A stretch of 64,000 nucleotides of DNA from NCBI GenBank assembly GCA_023437225.1, contig JAEZGS010000010.1, positions 62,001 to 126,000 on the forward strand, in the 5' to 3' direction. Origin of the DNA: Bacteroidota bacterium (GTDB lineage: Bacteria; Bacteroidota; Bacteroidia; Chitinophagales; Chitinophagaceae). The notes beneath the pieces are model-generated. The model was given only the letters and a program-made list of their open reading frames with translations. It ran no database searches and was not told where the DNA came from. Position numbers and translations under genes: made by a program. Below, piece by piece: positions 35,507 to 44,529 of this stretch (positions are counted from its first letter, which is position 1; each line of letters begins with the position of its first letter).

Positions 35507-36973
35507 ATGAGACCGGTTTTTCTACTGCTTGCAATGGCTTTGTTTAATATAACATCCGGGCAGGTTCCCATTAAAGAAAAGCATCGTCCGCAATTTCATT
35601 TTAGCCCCGCGAAACATTGGATGAACGATCCTAATGGAATGTTTTTTCTTAATGGCACTTATCATCTTTACTTCCAGCATTACCCGGGCGGCACCAAATG
35701 GGGCCCGATGCACTGGGGGCATGCAACCAGTTCCGATCTCCTACATTGGCAAGAACAGCCAATTGCCCTGTACCCCGATTCTCTCGGTTATATCTTCTCT
35801 GGCAGTGCAGTCGTTGATCATAAAAATACGAGCGGGTTCGGTAAGGATGGAAAAATTCCCATCGTTGCCATCTTCACCCATCACGATACTGCTGCGGAGA
35901 ACGCACGCACCGGAAAACATCAAAGTCAAAGTATTGCCTATAGCCTGGATGAGGGAACAAGTTGGACGAAGTATGTAAAGAATCCGGTTATTGCAAATCC
36001 TGGTATTTGGGATTTTCGCGATCCGAAAGTAATGTGGCATCAGCCTTCCCAAAAGTGGATCATGACACTTGCCACGAAAGATCGGATAACATTCTACTCT
36101 TCACCCGATCTCAGGGAATGGAAAAAGGAAAGTGAGTTTGGCGAAAAAATTGGTGCGCACGGTGGAGTCTGGGAATGTCCGGATCTTTTTCCACTCCATC
36201 ACAATGGCAAACAGCACTGGGTATTGTTGGTCAGCATAAATCCCGGCGGACCAAATGGAGGATCCGCTACGCAGTATTTCATTGGAGACTTCGATGGCTC
36301 AAAATTTTCGACAGGGGATACTGCAACACGATGGGTTGATTATGGAACGGATAATTATGCAGGTGTTACTTTTTCAAATACTGGCGACCGAAAGATTTTT
36401 ATTGGTTGGATGAGCAACTGGCAATATGCAGAACGAGTTCCTACGCAAGCGTGGCGCAGCGCCATGACAGTTGCACGTGACTTGGAGCTGCGAGAAGTTG
36501 GCGGCAGCCTTTACTTAAATTCAAAACCAGTTGTGGAACTTAAACGACTGAATATAGGAGGAAGAGCGATCGAAGGCAACGGTCGTAAAGCGATTATCCC
36601 TGCTGGCTTATACGGGATGGAAGGAAGCGCCGCTGCAGACGACTTCTCAATTGTCTTATCTAATGATGTGGGCGAGAAACTAATCATTGGTTTTGAAAAA
36701 GCAGGCAATCGTTTTTACATTGACAGAACGGGCTCAGGAGATAAGAGTTTTGACCCTGAGTTTGCAAAAAAGCAGTTCGCTCCGCGTATCTCAGATAACA
36801 AAGAGATCAAATTGACAATGTTTGTTGATCACTCATCTGTTGAGTTATTTGCCGATGATGGTTTAACTGTAATGACAGCGATATTTTTTCCGTCTACGCC
36901 TTACACAAATGTTTCGATTGAAAAAGGTACTTCATTCAAAGGCAAAGTCTTCAAGATATCTAACAATAAATGA
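35507..36973 (+). CDS. Secreted GH32 fructanase / levanase
   Basis: A 488-residue exported beta-fructosidase. The signal peptide MRPVFLLLAMALFNITSGQ begins at the ATG at 35507; a frame extension to 35450 would include the fbaA terminator and is rejected. Catalytic motifs: WMNDPNG (38-44, nucleophile Asp41), FRDPKV (stabilising Asp about 172) and WECPDLFP (acid/base Glu about 223). A C-terminal sandwich follows with DHSSVELFADDG. It cleaves terminal fructose from sucrose, inulin or levan; specificity is not predictable here. The 3' end overlaps the convergent dehydratase gene by 14 bases. Confidence 0.92.
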   Translation: MRPVFLLLAMALFNITSGQVPIKEKHRPQFHFSPAKHWMNDPNGMFFLNGTYHLYFQHYPGGTKWGPMHWGHATSSDLLHWQEQPIALYPDSLGYIFSGSAVVDHKNTSGFGKDGKIPIVAIFTHHDTAAENARTGKHQSQSIAYSLDEGTSWTKYVKNPVIANPGIWDFRDPKVMWHQPSQKWIMTLATKDRITFYSSPDLREWKKESEFGEKIGAHGGVWECPDLFPLHHNGKQHWVLLVSINPGGPNGGSATQYFIGDFDGSKFSTGDTATRWVDYGTDNYAGVTFSNTGDRKIFIGWMSNWQYAERVPTQAWRSAMTVARDLELREVGGSLYLNSKPVVELKRLNIGGRAIEGNGRKAIIPAGLYGMEGSAAADDFSIVLSNDVGEKLIIGFEKAGNRFYIDRTGSGDKSFDPEFAKKQFAPRISDNKEIKLTMFVDHSSVELFADDGLTVMTAIFFPSTPYTNVSIEKGTSFKGKVFKISNNK

Positions 36974-37328
36974 AATTTCCTTTGAACTTGAACGCTGCGC
37001 CGCCGTCTTTTCTCAACTCGGCAAATACATTCAGGGCGCCGTCATGCAGGGTTGTAAAATGGATCTCCATGTCGAGTTCCGAATGATCATGCGGATTTAT
37101 CATTGAAAGAAATTTCATGCTGTCCGCCTTTTGCAGCATGAGGGGTTTTTCAAAGATTCTTTCCAATAGTTCCTGTACCATTTCCATCATGCAAACGCCG
37201 GGGACGACTGGCTGTTGCGGAAAGTGTCCTGCAAAAATGGGATGCGACGCAATGAACATAATTTCAGCGAGAGCTTTATTTTCCTGATGTTCCAGTTTGT
37301 TGATCTTATAAAAACTTCCTTCAAGCAT
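36960..37328 (-). CDS. 3-hydroxyacyl-ACP dehydratase, FabZ-like (pigment cluster)
   Basis: A 122-residue hot-dog protein with the FabZ signature: HPIFAGHFPQQPVVPGVCMM (29-48), catalytic His35 in GHFP and Glu49 in MEM. It would dehydrate 3-hydroxyacyl-ACP intermediates to the trans double bonds of the polyene. It is the last gene of the pigment operon, one base-pair-overlapping the start of the upstream lipoprotein's stop (37328). With its conventional catalytic pair it contrasts with the second dehydratase at 45618. Confidence 0.85.
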   Translation of the reverse strand: MLEGSFYKINKLEHQENKALAEIMFIASHPIFAGHFPQQPVVPGVCMMEMVQELLERIFEKPLMLQKADSMKFLSMINPHDHSELDMEIHFTTLHDGALNVFAELRKDGGAAFKFKGNFIYC

Positions 37329-37948
37329 TACCTTTCTATTCGTTTTAATCCAATTGTAAAATTGAAATTTTTGTGTGTTATGCCGATACTATCAGGTACT
37401 CCATCCTTGTAGTTCAGCATTATTACTTCAGCAACTGGCTTTCGGGTTGATGAACGTTCAATTCGCACAAGCCTTGTCACCGACTGGTCTGTGATATAAT
37501 AGTTATAGCCCTTTGGTTGCTTGTACCGGAAATACAAAAGGCCGTCTCCTGAATATACAGATCCGGTTGACGCATCCAGTTGGAATAATATCAATTCAAG
37601 ATCTTTCTGAAGGGTTGTGATGACAGCCTTCTTATTCATTTTCGGCATAATATAATGCAAGTTAAAACCATTTGCATTGTATTCGAAGTCGAGAAATTTT
37701 AAACCCATTTCATTAGAGAATACAAGCCGCATGGAACTATCCGGCATTTGCTTAATAAGAAGTATACCACTTAAATGATTGCCAACCACGTCAACCGATG
37801 CCTTGTATAATTCAGATGAGAAGCGCGGCTTAAACTGCATAATTGCGTCAGCATTTCTTTCAACAGGTATAAGTCCTTTGTATACGGACCTGCATGAAAA
37901 AAGTGCAATGCTACTTAATAACAAATATACTGGCAGGTATCGGCGCAT
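37328..37948 (-). CDS. Pigment-cluster lipoprotein
   Basis: A 206-residue lipoprotein: MRRYLPVYLLLSSIALFSC is a type II signal with lipidated Cys19. The mature part has a beta-rich pattern (SVDVVGNHLSGILLIKQ, MRLVFSNEMGLKFLDFEY) like LolB or DUF3261/DUF4292-type shells, without a clear family call. The gene overlaps the LolA-like gene by 38 bases, so the pair is tightly coupled. Aryl polyene clusters regularly encode a LolA-like protein with a partner lipoprotein, presumably to carry the pigment lipid to the outer membrane. Confidence 0.65.
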   Translation of the reverse strand: MRRYLPVYLLLSSIALFSCRSVYKGLIPVERNADAIMQFKPRFSSELYKASVDVVGNHLSGILLIKQMPDSSMRLVFSNEMGLKFLDFEYNANGFNLHYIMPKMNKKAVITTLQKDLELILFQLDASTGSVYSGDGLLYFRYKQPKGYNYYITDQSVTRLVRIERSSTRKPVAEVIMLNYKDGVPDSIGITHKNFNFTIGLKRIER

Positions 37949-38546
37949 TTAGTTCCCGGTTTGTAAAGCGAATTAAAGTATTGTCGCCCGAAGCCTCCAC
38001 CATGTCGATCTGAGATACCGAATTGTCTTTCCTTTCAACAACAATTTTGATGCTTTGAAAGAAGTCCTTCAGACCTTTAGTTACAGGTGTAAGCTCCACA
38101 AGATAATTGTTCCTGCTTTCAAATACGCGAGTGCGAAAGTCAGTGTTTTTTATCGCGGTGCCCTGCACGCAATCCAGCGTTATCCGAATGATCTGCTGAA
38201 ATAGTTTGTTGGATTTTGCATTGATGGTGTTTTCCTTCTTTCCATCACGAATGAAGACCTTATTATTGTTAATGATCATCGTGTAGGTGAACGGATGCAC
38301 GTAATCCATTCGAACCTTACTGTCTTTCTCAAAATAAAATTTGCCCTTTGATATTATCTTTTCTGACAACATTGACAGATTCTTTTCCTGTATGAAATCG
38401 CTTTTGATCGAATGTGTGCTTTGCGCTGCAGCAGCAAATTGATTGTTGAAGGCAACCAGATCGCGTACAGGCGAATAGCCTGGATATTGCGCGTGTACTG
38501 AATTTAAGGCGATCGAGAACATGATTACCAATAAGTATCTAGTCAT
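37911..38546 (-). CDS. LolA-like outer-membrane carrier protein
   Basis: A 211-residue periplasmic protein (signal MTRYLLVIMFSIALNSVHAQ). FIQEKNLSMLSEKIISKGKF, VRMDYVHPFTYTMIINN and KVFIRDGKKENTI follow the LolA/LppX half-barrel fold. In aryl polyene loci such LolA paralogues are thought to ferry the hydrophobic product across the periplasm. Its start overlaps the deacetylase gene by 8 bases and its end overlaps the lipoprotein gene by 38, so three envelope genes are translationally linked. Confidence 0.8.
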   Translation of the reverse strand: MTRYLLVIMFSIALNSVHAQYPGYSPVRDLVAFNNQFAAAAQSTHSIKSDFIQEKNLSMLSEKIISKGKFYFEKDSKVRMDYVHPFTYTMIINNNKVFIRDGKKENTINAKSNKLFQQIIRITLDCVQGTAIKNTDFRTRVFESRNNYLVELTPVTKGLKDFFQSIKIVVERKDNSVSQIDMVEASGDNTLIRFTNRELNAPIPASIFVIK

Positions 38547-39300
38547 ATGCTTTCAATTCAAATAGTTTATCAAGCCGCACAATCGAATATCCTTTTGATA
38601 ATGCGCATTCAATGAAATCAGGAAGTATGCTGATTGTTGCTTCGCTAGTGTCATGGAACAAAAACACATTTCCCGGGGCAATGCGTTGCTTCATTCGGCG
38701 TAACAGGTCTTTTGGATGCGGGGACATTGTATCAAAAGACCGCACACTCCAGCCGATGGTTGTATAGCCTTCTTTTTGAATCGCTGATTTTATCCATGGG
38801 TTGATCACACCATAGGGAGGCCGGAATAATTTGGGCGTGAGCCCTATCGAATTCCTGATTTCTTTTGATGTATCCTGTAATTCGGCACGCATTGAACTGA
38901 CCGATGAGATCGGAAAGGTGGACCGGTGGCTAAATGTATGGTTTCCGATCAGATGTTCCTTTCGGTGCAGATCCTGCATAATTTGGGGTGTGGCGGCTAC
39001 GCGCTCACCGATGCAAAAGAAGGCTGCTTTTACATTATAACGGTCAAGAATGTCCAGAATGCGGGATGTATTTCCTTCGATGGGACCATCATCAAAACTG
39101 ATGGCTATTTGTTGGTTTGTTCCAGGTGCTTTGCAGTAGGTGGGTAAATAAAAATTTGCACTTAACGTAGCACTTCCATAAAAAACGATCGCACTGTACA
39201 CCAGGATCAAAATTGCATAAGGCCACCAACCTGCATTGGCCGCAATGAGCACCAGCAGAATGGCCGCAGAGGCAATATTGATATTGCGGAATGTCAGCAT
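38539..39300 (-). CDS. Polysaccharide deacetylase family protein (NodB-like)
   Basis: A 253-residue protein with two N-terminal hydrophobic helices (about 8-24 and 28-46) and a NodB domain: ISFDDGP (67-73, Asp70/Asp71), metal-binding His121 and His125 in NHTFSHR, and LFRPPYGV. The catalytic residues of a metal-dependent deacetylase are present. Its role in a pigment cluster is unclear; it might trim an N- or O-acetyl group from the pigment or its glycolipid carrier. Similar genes recur in flexirubin-type clusters. The 3' end overlaps LolA. Confidence 0.8.
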   Translation of the reverse strand: MLTFRNINIASAAILLVLIAANAGWWPYAILILVYSAIVFYGSATLSANFYLPTYCKAPGTNQQIAISFDDGPIEGNTSRILDILDRYNVKAAFFCIGERVAATPQIMQDLHRKEHLIGNHTFSHRSTFPISSVSSMRAELQDTSKEIRNSIGLTPKLFRPPYGVINPWIKSAIQKEGYTTIGWSVRSFDTMSPHPKDLLRRMKQRIAPGNVFLFHDTSEATISILPDFIECALSKGYSIVRLDKLFELKAYD

Positions 39301-40241
39301 TTGGTTAACAGGATCAGCGAATGATGAATACCGTGGAAGTGATTGTATATGAGAATGCGTTGCTTCGCTTCATTGTTATGACATGCGAACCACATAGCAA
39401 ACGCTGTAGCTGTTGGATATTCACCGCAGTGCGCTTTGAAGTTGGTCACGCGCTCTTCGAACATATGTTGCGTCACACAATAATATGGATCAGAAGTTGG
39501 CCCGCCATTGTATAATACATCAACATCTTCGGTGGTAAGGTTGTTTTGGTGCAGGAAGTTTTGAATCAATTGTTTCAACGATTCTACCGAAGGTTTGTAA
39601 TAAGTAGCAAGTGATTCAATTGATGCAATTGATCTTTGGTCCTTTGAATTTGTCAGCGCGAAAAAGCTGGCGCCTTCACCAGCTGGTGTTTTCTCAAACA
39701 AGGAAAACCTGTTGAGCACTTCAAAGCTTTTATCGGTCAGCTCATCTAAGCCTCCAACAAGTACAGTAGCCGCGTCGCCATCGTTCAACAGCATAATGGC
39801 GTCCATTAATGCACTTTCAAAACTGATCCCCCGATGTACAAAGGTATTGTTGTAGCCATGTGCGCCCAGCAACAAAGCAATTTGTGCTGCTACTGTATTG
39901 TGTGTCGATTGGATGAACGCAGTAGGAGTGAGCAGTTCCTCATTTTGTTCTATCATCTTGCCAAGAAAGGTACCTGTATCCTCCAGGCAACCGTATGCGG
40001 TTCCGGTGATGATGGCATCCGGAATTTCAATATTTGCCTCAGACAGCGATTGAAGTGCGGCCGCAGTGCCCATGCGGATGATTCGACTCATCCTTCTTAA
40101 TAATTTTGGATCAATGAGCGCTTTATAATCAGGCTCAATGCAACGCAGTCTGTTTTCTTGCGAATTAATCCCGGCAGACGCCTGCATTTCATGGTGCTGA
40201 TACGGGGAAATTGATGCGGCCGATTGTATATACACCTTCAT
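39294..40241 (-). CDS. Ketosynthase-like protein lacking the catalytic cysteine
   Basis: A 315-residue thiolase-fold protein. STHNTVAAQIALLLGAHGYN (112-131) aligns with the segment before the ketosynthase active site, but the following FVHRGISFESAL replaces the nucleophilic Cys (about position 139) with Ile. The C-terminal HGT and GHT histidine motifs are also lost or degenerate. It is shorter than normal ketosynthases (about 400). It probably partners one of the catalytic KSs, like a chain-length factor. The open frame extends 16 codons upstream, but the ATG at 40241 follows the preceding stop by one base. Confidence 0.7.
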   Translation of the reverse strand: MKVYIQSAASISPYQHHEMQASAGINSQENRLRCIEPDYKALIDPKLLRRMSRIIRMGTAAALQSLSEANIEIPDAIITGTAYGCLEDTGTFLGKMIEQNEELLTPTAFIQSTHNTVAAQIALLLGAHGYNNTFVHRGISFESALMDAIMLLNDGDAATVLVGGLDELTDKSFEVLNRFSLFEKTPAGEGASFFALTNSKDQRSIASIESLATYYKPSVESLKQLIQNFLHQNNLTTEDVDVLYNGGPTSDPYYCVTQHMFEERVTNFKAHCGEYPTATAFAMWFACHNNEAKQRILIYNHFHGIHHSLILLTKC

Positions 40242-40242
40242 C

Positions 40243-41427
40243 TTATTGTTTTGAAAAGATGAGGGATGAACAATTACCGCCGAAACCAAATGAATTAGAC
40301 ATTACGTGTTGAAGATTTGCGTTTCGTACCAACGATGTCTGCGGTTTGAAACTGATTTCCTTCATCTGCTCTTCATGTCTCAAATGAGGGAAGACCATAT
40401 CTTCTTTCAATGCTAACACGGAAAATACTGCTTCAAGTCCACCGCTTGCACCAAGTGTATGCCCGGTAAAGGTCTTCGTTGATCCAACGAAAGGAATTCG
40501 CTCACCAAATAAGCGTGTGATGGCCGTTCCTTCGGACAGGTCATTGTTGCTGGTTCCTGTGCCATGAAGATTTATGTAATCGATGTCAGAAGGTTCAAGG
40601 CCGCTTCTTTGTATTGCCCCTTTCATTGCAAGATAGGAACCTGTACCGTCCGGCGAAGACGCCGTTTGATGATATGCATCATTGGCATTCGCATAACCGG
40701 AAAGAACAGCGAGGGGAACAAGCTTACATGTTTCAAGCACGCGTTCAGATACCATTACCAAATAGCCAGCTCCTTCACCAAGGTTAAGTCCTTTGCGGGT
40801 TTGATCGAACGGTCTGCATGCTTCCCTATCTAGGATCATGAGTGTATTGAATCCGTTCAAAGTAAATTTCGTTAGCGAATCAACGCCACCGGCAACAACA
40901 AGATCAGCGTAACCGTGTCGTATCAACCTTGCGGCATAAAAAATGGAATTGGCCGACGAAGAGCACGCCGTGCTTATGGTAGAGATGACATCGGTAAGAC
41001 CCAGTTTTTCCGCGACAATGTCTGTAACTGCACCGCATTCATGATTCGCGATATCCCGCAGACGCAGGGCGCCATCGCTAAAAAATTCTTCGGTGCGGTC
41101 CATGCCCCCGACTGTATTTGCAGAAATGAAGCCGCAACGCAACCGGGTTCGATCGCTGATATTGCAACTGTTCAGCGCTTCACTGGCAGCAAGAAGACTG
41201 AGCATTGCAGTGCGACTCAAAGGTCGCTTCAGGCCTGCTTTTGCAGCAAGCTCTTCATTGCCCGCCTTCACTTCAGCAACCGGAAATGCGTTCTTATGCG
41301 CAGACACAAGATGATGCATGGATGCCATACCGGCTTGCCCGCTTTCTAATGAAGCAAGTGTTTCCGGTATGTTCATCCCAATGGAGGAAATCGCTCCTAT
41401 ACCTGCAATAAAAACGCGTTGACTCAT
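40243..41427 (-). CDS. Beta-ketoacyl-ACP synthase II-type (pigment cluster KS 1)
   Basis: A 394-residue decarboxylating condensing enzyme with a full triad: Cys155 in STACSSSANS, His289 in LHGTGT and His323 in TGHTLGASGG; SNSFGFGGNCSSLIF closes the fold. It extends the acyl chain by malonyl-ACP units. It is 1 base upstream of the Cys-lacking homologue and overlaps the ACP gene by 4 bases, so ACP, KS and the degenerate KS are a coupled unit, like KS-CLF-ACP in type II polyketide systems. Confidence 0.9.
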   Translation of the reverse strand: MSQRVFIAGIGAISSIGMNIPETLASLESGQAGMASMHHLVSAHKNAFPVAEVKAGNEELAAKAGLKRPLSRTAMLSLLAASEALNSCNISDRTRLRCGFISANTVGGMDRTEEFFSDGALRLRDIANHECGAVTDIVAEKLGLTDVISTISTACSSSANSIFYAARLIRHGYADLVVAGGVDSLTKFTLNGFNTLMILDREACRPFDQTRKGLNLGEGAGYLVMVSERVLETCKLVPLAVLSGYANANDAYHQTASSPDGTGSYLAMKGAIQRSGLEPSDIDYINLHGTGTSNNDLSEGTAITRLFGERIPFVGSTKTFTGHTLGASGGLEAVFSVLALKEDMVFPHLRHEEQMKEISFKPQTSLVRNANLQHVMSNSFGFGGNCSSLIFSKQ

Positions 41428-41693
41428 CCCTGTACCAGGTTTTTCTGGTGCGATGTAATGTATTCGGCCATTGTTCTCACTGATCGAAATACTTTGGGAC
41501 CTTCATCGGCGCTCGTCAGCTTGATGTTGTACTCCTGCTGCAGCAAGACGATGAGTTCAAGCGCATCAATAGAATCAAGTCCAAGTCCCTCCACAAACAG
41601 GGGCTGATCGTCACCGATGTCCTCGGGCTTCAGGTCCTGCAGATTCAACTGTTCAATGATCTGTTTTTTCAGATCAGACATTAACTTCTCCAT
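41424..41693 (-). CDS. Acyl carrier protein (pigment cluster ACP 1)
   Basis: An 89-residue ACP. The phosphopantetheine attachment motif GLGLDSID has Ser41, followed by ALELIVLLQQEYNIKL helix III. It is a substrate of the AcpS encoded at 52149. An internal ATG at codon 5 is an alternative start. Its 5' end overlaps the truncated KS-like gene by 20 bases and its 3' end overlaps KS 1 by 4, showing tight coupling. Confidence 0.92.
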   Translation of the reverse strand: MEKLMSDLKKQIIEQLNLQDLKPEDIGDDQPLFVEGLGLDSIDALELIVLLQQEYNIKLTSADEGPKVFRSVRTMAEYITSHQKNLVQG

Positions 41694-42312
41694 GTTTCTT
41701 ATCGTATATATTTTGAATGTTATCTTTTGTAAATGGTATTGCGCTTTTTTCTTCCTCAGTAATTGAAACCAGGTAAAGCACAGCTTTGTAATCGTTGTTG
41801 TAAACGTCCACCCAACCGCAAATACAGCTTGTCATACCGGAATTATCCAGCAGGTCTGTAACGTAGCGGTGCAGGAAGTCGGCATTGAATTGATCAAAAA
41901 CAAACATTGCATTTTCTCCTTTAAACCCATGCTTTATACATATCTCCCCAATCATGATATTGGGAAGCGTATAAACAAACAGGGCAGGACTGGGGATGCG
42001 ATCTATCGATTCGTTGTAACGCACATCTGCGTCAAGAGACGAATGCGAATTGGTGAGCACAACTGCAGTGGTTAGCGGGTCCAATGGAGAAGACGTTGAT
42101 CCATCAAACAATACCTCGCAAGCGATAAGGGCCAGTTTTGAAAGCCGGTCCATCTTATAAAACTTTGGGTAGTTAACCCCGAGCTGCTGATAAGCGTGCA
42201 GTAAAAATTCGCCAACATCCGTTGCCCCATGCTCTAACAACAAATTGCCGTTTGATAACAGCATGTTGTTATGAACAACAGAACTTGCAACGATATTTTT
42301 GTAATTACTCAA
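41674..42312 (-). CDS. Short ketosynthase-like protein with Gln at the cysteine position
   Basis: A 212-residue protein. VYTLPNIMIGEICIKHGFKG (113-132) matches the pre-active-site segment of ketosynthases, and the usual STAC is replaced by VFDQ, placing Gln141 where the Cys belongs. That Cys-to-Gln change is known from chain-length factors and KSQ decarboxylases. Only the N-terminal half of the thiolase fold is present; the histidine motifs are absent. It may be a loading, decarboxylase or structural subunit. It overlaps the ACP gene by 20 bases. Confidence 0.65.
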   Translation of the reverse strand: MSNYKNIVASSVVHNNMLLSNGNLLLEHGATDVGEFLLHAYQQLGVNYPKFYKMDRLSKLALIACEVLFDGSTSSPLDPLTTAVVLTNSHSSLDADVRYNESIDRIPSPALFVYTLPNIMIGEICIKHGFKGENAMFVFDQFNADFLHRYVTDLLDNSGMTSCICGWVDVYNNDYKAVLYLVSITEEEKSAIPFTKDNIQNIYDKKHGEVNV

Positions 42313-42313
42313 A

Positions 42314-43384
42314 TCAATTTGCTTTCCTGAGTTTCAATAAAGATTGTGAGAGACCAATGCGATCGATCTGTTCATCTATTATAAATCCTGCTTTTTCGAT
42401 GCACGCACGGAACGTTTCGAAACTGTACATCTGGCTGCATCCGTTTGCGAGCGCAGTGAAATACAATGAGGTCTGCTGAAGACAAAATGAAGCTATTTCG
42501 AATTTCTGCCTGTCCCAGAAGGGCTCAAGCACAAACACATAAGCATTCTCGTCAATTGCCTCGTGGCAACGGCGAAGTATGGAAACAATTTGTTCTTCTG
42601 AAAAACAATCGAGGAACTGACTCATCCATATGGCATCAAATCCTTTGGGAAATTTAACGCTGTTATCAAGCACGTTTGCTTCAATGAATGAAACCTGGTC
42701 TTGCAAGCCCTGTTCACTGACCTTATGTTTAGCAACATTCAACTGGCCGGGAAGGTCCATTATGGTTACGTTCACATCATTACGAAACCTTGCCGAAGCG
42801 ATTGCCCACTTGCCCGTGTTGCCTCCAATGTCCAATAGCTTTTTTGTTCCATTTCGGTATACGCTCGGAAGAACTTTCGGAAAAGCGTCATCTGAGAAGT
42901 AGTGGTCAAAGCTAAACCAGCTTCGCTGTACCTGTTCCGGTAATTGAGATAATGCTTCATATATGGTCGACCAGTTTCCAAACTCTTTCAAGCCTTCAGG
43001 ACTGCCCGTTTCAATGCTCTTATCCAGGTGAAACAAACCTTTATAACATACATCATGAACGAAATCCATATTGATCCTTGTCAGTTCATCGTGCAATATG
43101 TAGTGACCAGTTTTTGTTATAGAATATTTGCCTTCGTTTACGATCACCAATCCGATACTTAGCCCTGATTCCAACAACACACGCACACCGTAAATCGGCA
43201 ATTCTACTAATCGGGACACTTCATCGATAGTAATTCCGCTGCTCTTTGCATCGTCTACTGCTTTAAGAATTCCTGAATTGCGCAATACACGGGCACTTTG
43301 AAATACAACCGGACCATAAGCAATCCACTGTGCTGCACCCTTGGCTTCAAGAGCAGTTTTATTGTCTGTAGTAAAAAAGTTCAT
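42314..43384 (-). CDS. SAM-dependent methyltransferase (O-methyltransferase type)
   Basis: A 356-residue enzyme with an N-terminal winged-helix dimerisation domain (20-100) and a C-terminal class I domain: KLLDIGGNTGKWAI (182-195), VTIMDLPGQLNVAKH and FDAIWMSQFLDCFSEEQI. The layout fits plant-type and polyketide O-methyltransferases (PF00891). In flexirubin-type pigments the aromatic head carries methyl groups, so the starter ring is the probable acceptor. It sits 21 bases downstream of KS 2 and 1 base upstream of the short KS-like gene. Confidence 0.85.
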   Translation of the reverse strand: MNFFTTDNKTALEAKGAAQWIAYGPVVFQSARVLRNSGILKAVDDAKSSGITIDEVSRLVELPIYGVRVLLESGLSIGLVIVNEGKYSITKTGHYILHDELTRINMDFVHDVCYKGLFHLDKSIETGSPEGLKEFGNWSTIYEALSQLPEQVQRSWFSFDHYFSDDAFPKVLPSVYRNGTKKLLDIGGNTGKWAIASARFRNDVNVTIMDLPGQLNVAKHKVSEQGLQDQVSFIEANVLDNSVKFPKGFDAIWMSQFLDCFSEEQIVSILRRCHEAIDENAYVFVLEPFWDRQKFEIASFCLQQTSLYFTALANGCSQMYSFETFRACIEKAGFIIDEQIDRIGLSQSLLKLRKAN

Positions 43385-43405
43385 TTTATATATTGAAAAC
43401 GGTTT

Positions 43406-44524
43406 TCATTGTTTACTGAATATCACTGACGCATTGCATCCACCGAATCCGGAAGCTGTTTTGAGACAATGATCGATGTTCGTGGTTGTGCCTTCCTGAA
43501 TAATGTTTAAGGGTTTGCTGACACCATGCCTCCGATATCCTAAAGAAGGTATCAGAGTGTTTTGCAACATGGACTCAATGGCCACAGTGCTCTCGAGGAT
43601 GCCGGCTGCCCCCAGGGTATGACCGAAATATCCTTTTAGACTATTGATAGGAGTGTCCTGTAATCCTGCAAGGGAAATTGCCTTCGCCTCCATTTCATCA
43701 TTGTATAATGTACCAGTACCATGAGCGGATACATAACTAATGTCGGTAGGTGTTAGGTGCGCCTGCCGCATTGTACGCTGAATACTTAAAGACAATTCTT
43801 CACCGGTACGGGAAGGTCCGGAGATATGGTTGGCATCATTCGTTGTTGATCCGCCACTAATCACTATCCCCATTGAAAGTCGCTTATCAGAAGAAAGAAT
43901 GATGGTTGACGCAGCTTCACCAAGATTTATCCCTTTGCGTTCTTCGTCGAACGGGCGACAAATTTCAGGACTTAATGCCTGGAACGATTCAAATCCGGAT
44001 AAGATAAAGCGCGATATCCTGTCGGCACCGGCAACGATCACATGATCATATGCGGAGGCATTGATCAGTCGCTTTGCAGTGATCAAAGCTGTAAGGCCGG
44101 AGATGCATGCGTTAGATACAACAAGCGGATCATTCTTAAATCCGAAATGTGAAGCTATTAATTGTGCTGATCTATTTAAGCCAACCTGAGTGGTTACAGG
44201 CGCGCTGCTCTTATTTGATTCAAGGAAATCAATATTCCCTTTTGTGGTAGAAATTATGAGAAGCGTCCTGTCGTCAGCGACCACAGAAGGAAAGCTGGCA
44301 ATCGCCTGTTCGATGGAAGAGAGAAGCAAGTGTTCAAAGAACGTGAATGAAGAGGATTTTTGTTCATCGAGAAATAATGATGCGTATACATCATTATTGG
44401 AAAGCGCACCGCCTGCATGATGTTTAACAGAGCTGATGCCGTTCTGCAATTGTCTGAAATTAGCGCTGGTAGTATTTCCCAGCGGCGAGTAGATGTTGTG
44501 CGATATGACATAAACGGGCTGCAT
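43406..44524 (-). CDS. Beta-ketoacyl-ACP synthase (pigment cluster KS 2)
   Basis: A 372-residue ketosynthase. The triad is complete: Cys140 in VVSNACISGLTA, His268 in SAHGTGTLYND and His302 in GYFGHTLGAAG; the GFGGCNASVIF end is typical. It is more divergent than KS 1 and KS 3 and somewhat short, as in the ApeR/ApeC-like KSs of aryl polyene clusters. It follows the thioesterase gene by 5 bases. Confidence 0.88.
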   Translation of the reverse strand: MQPVYVISHNIYSPLGNTTSANFRQLQNGISSVKHHAGGALSNNDVYASLFLDEQKSSSFTFFEHLLLSSIEQAIASFPSVVADDRTLLIISTTKGNIDFLESNKSSAPVTTQVGLNRSAQLIASHFGFKNDPLVVSNACISGLTALITAKRLINASAYDHVIVAGADRISRFILSGFESFQALSPEICRPFDEERKGINLGEAASTIILSSDKRLSMGIVISGGSTTNDANHISGPSRTGEELSLSIQRTMRQAHLTPTDISYVSAHGTGTLYNDEMEAKAISLAGLQDTPINSLKGYFGHTLGAAGILESTVAIESMLQNTLIPSLGYRRHGVSKPLNIIQEGTTTNIDHCLKTASGFGGCNASVIFSKQ

Positions 44525-44529
44525 ATTTC

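Noticed and set aside
40242..40289. Longer start for the cysteine-less ketosynthase
   Set aside because: It would overlap the upstream ketosynthase; the ATG at 40241 follows its stop by one base.
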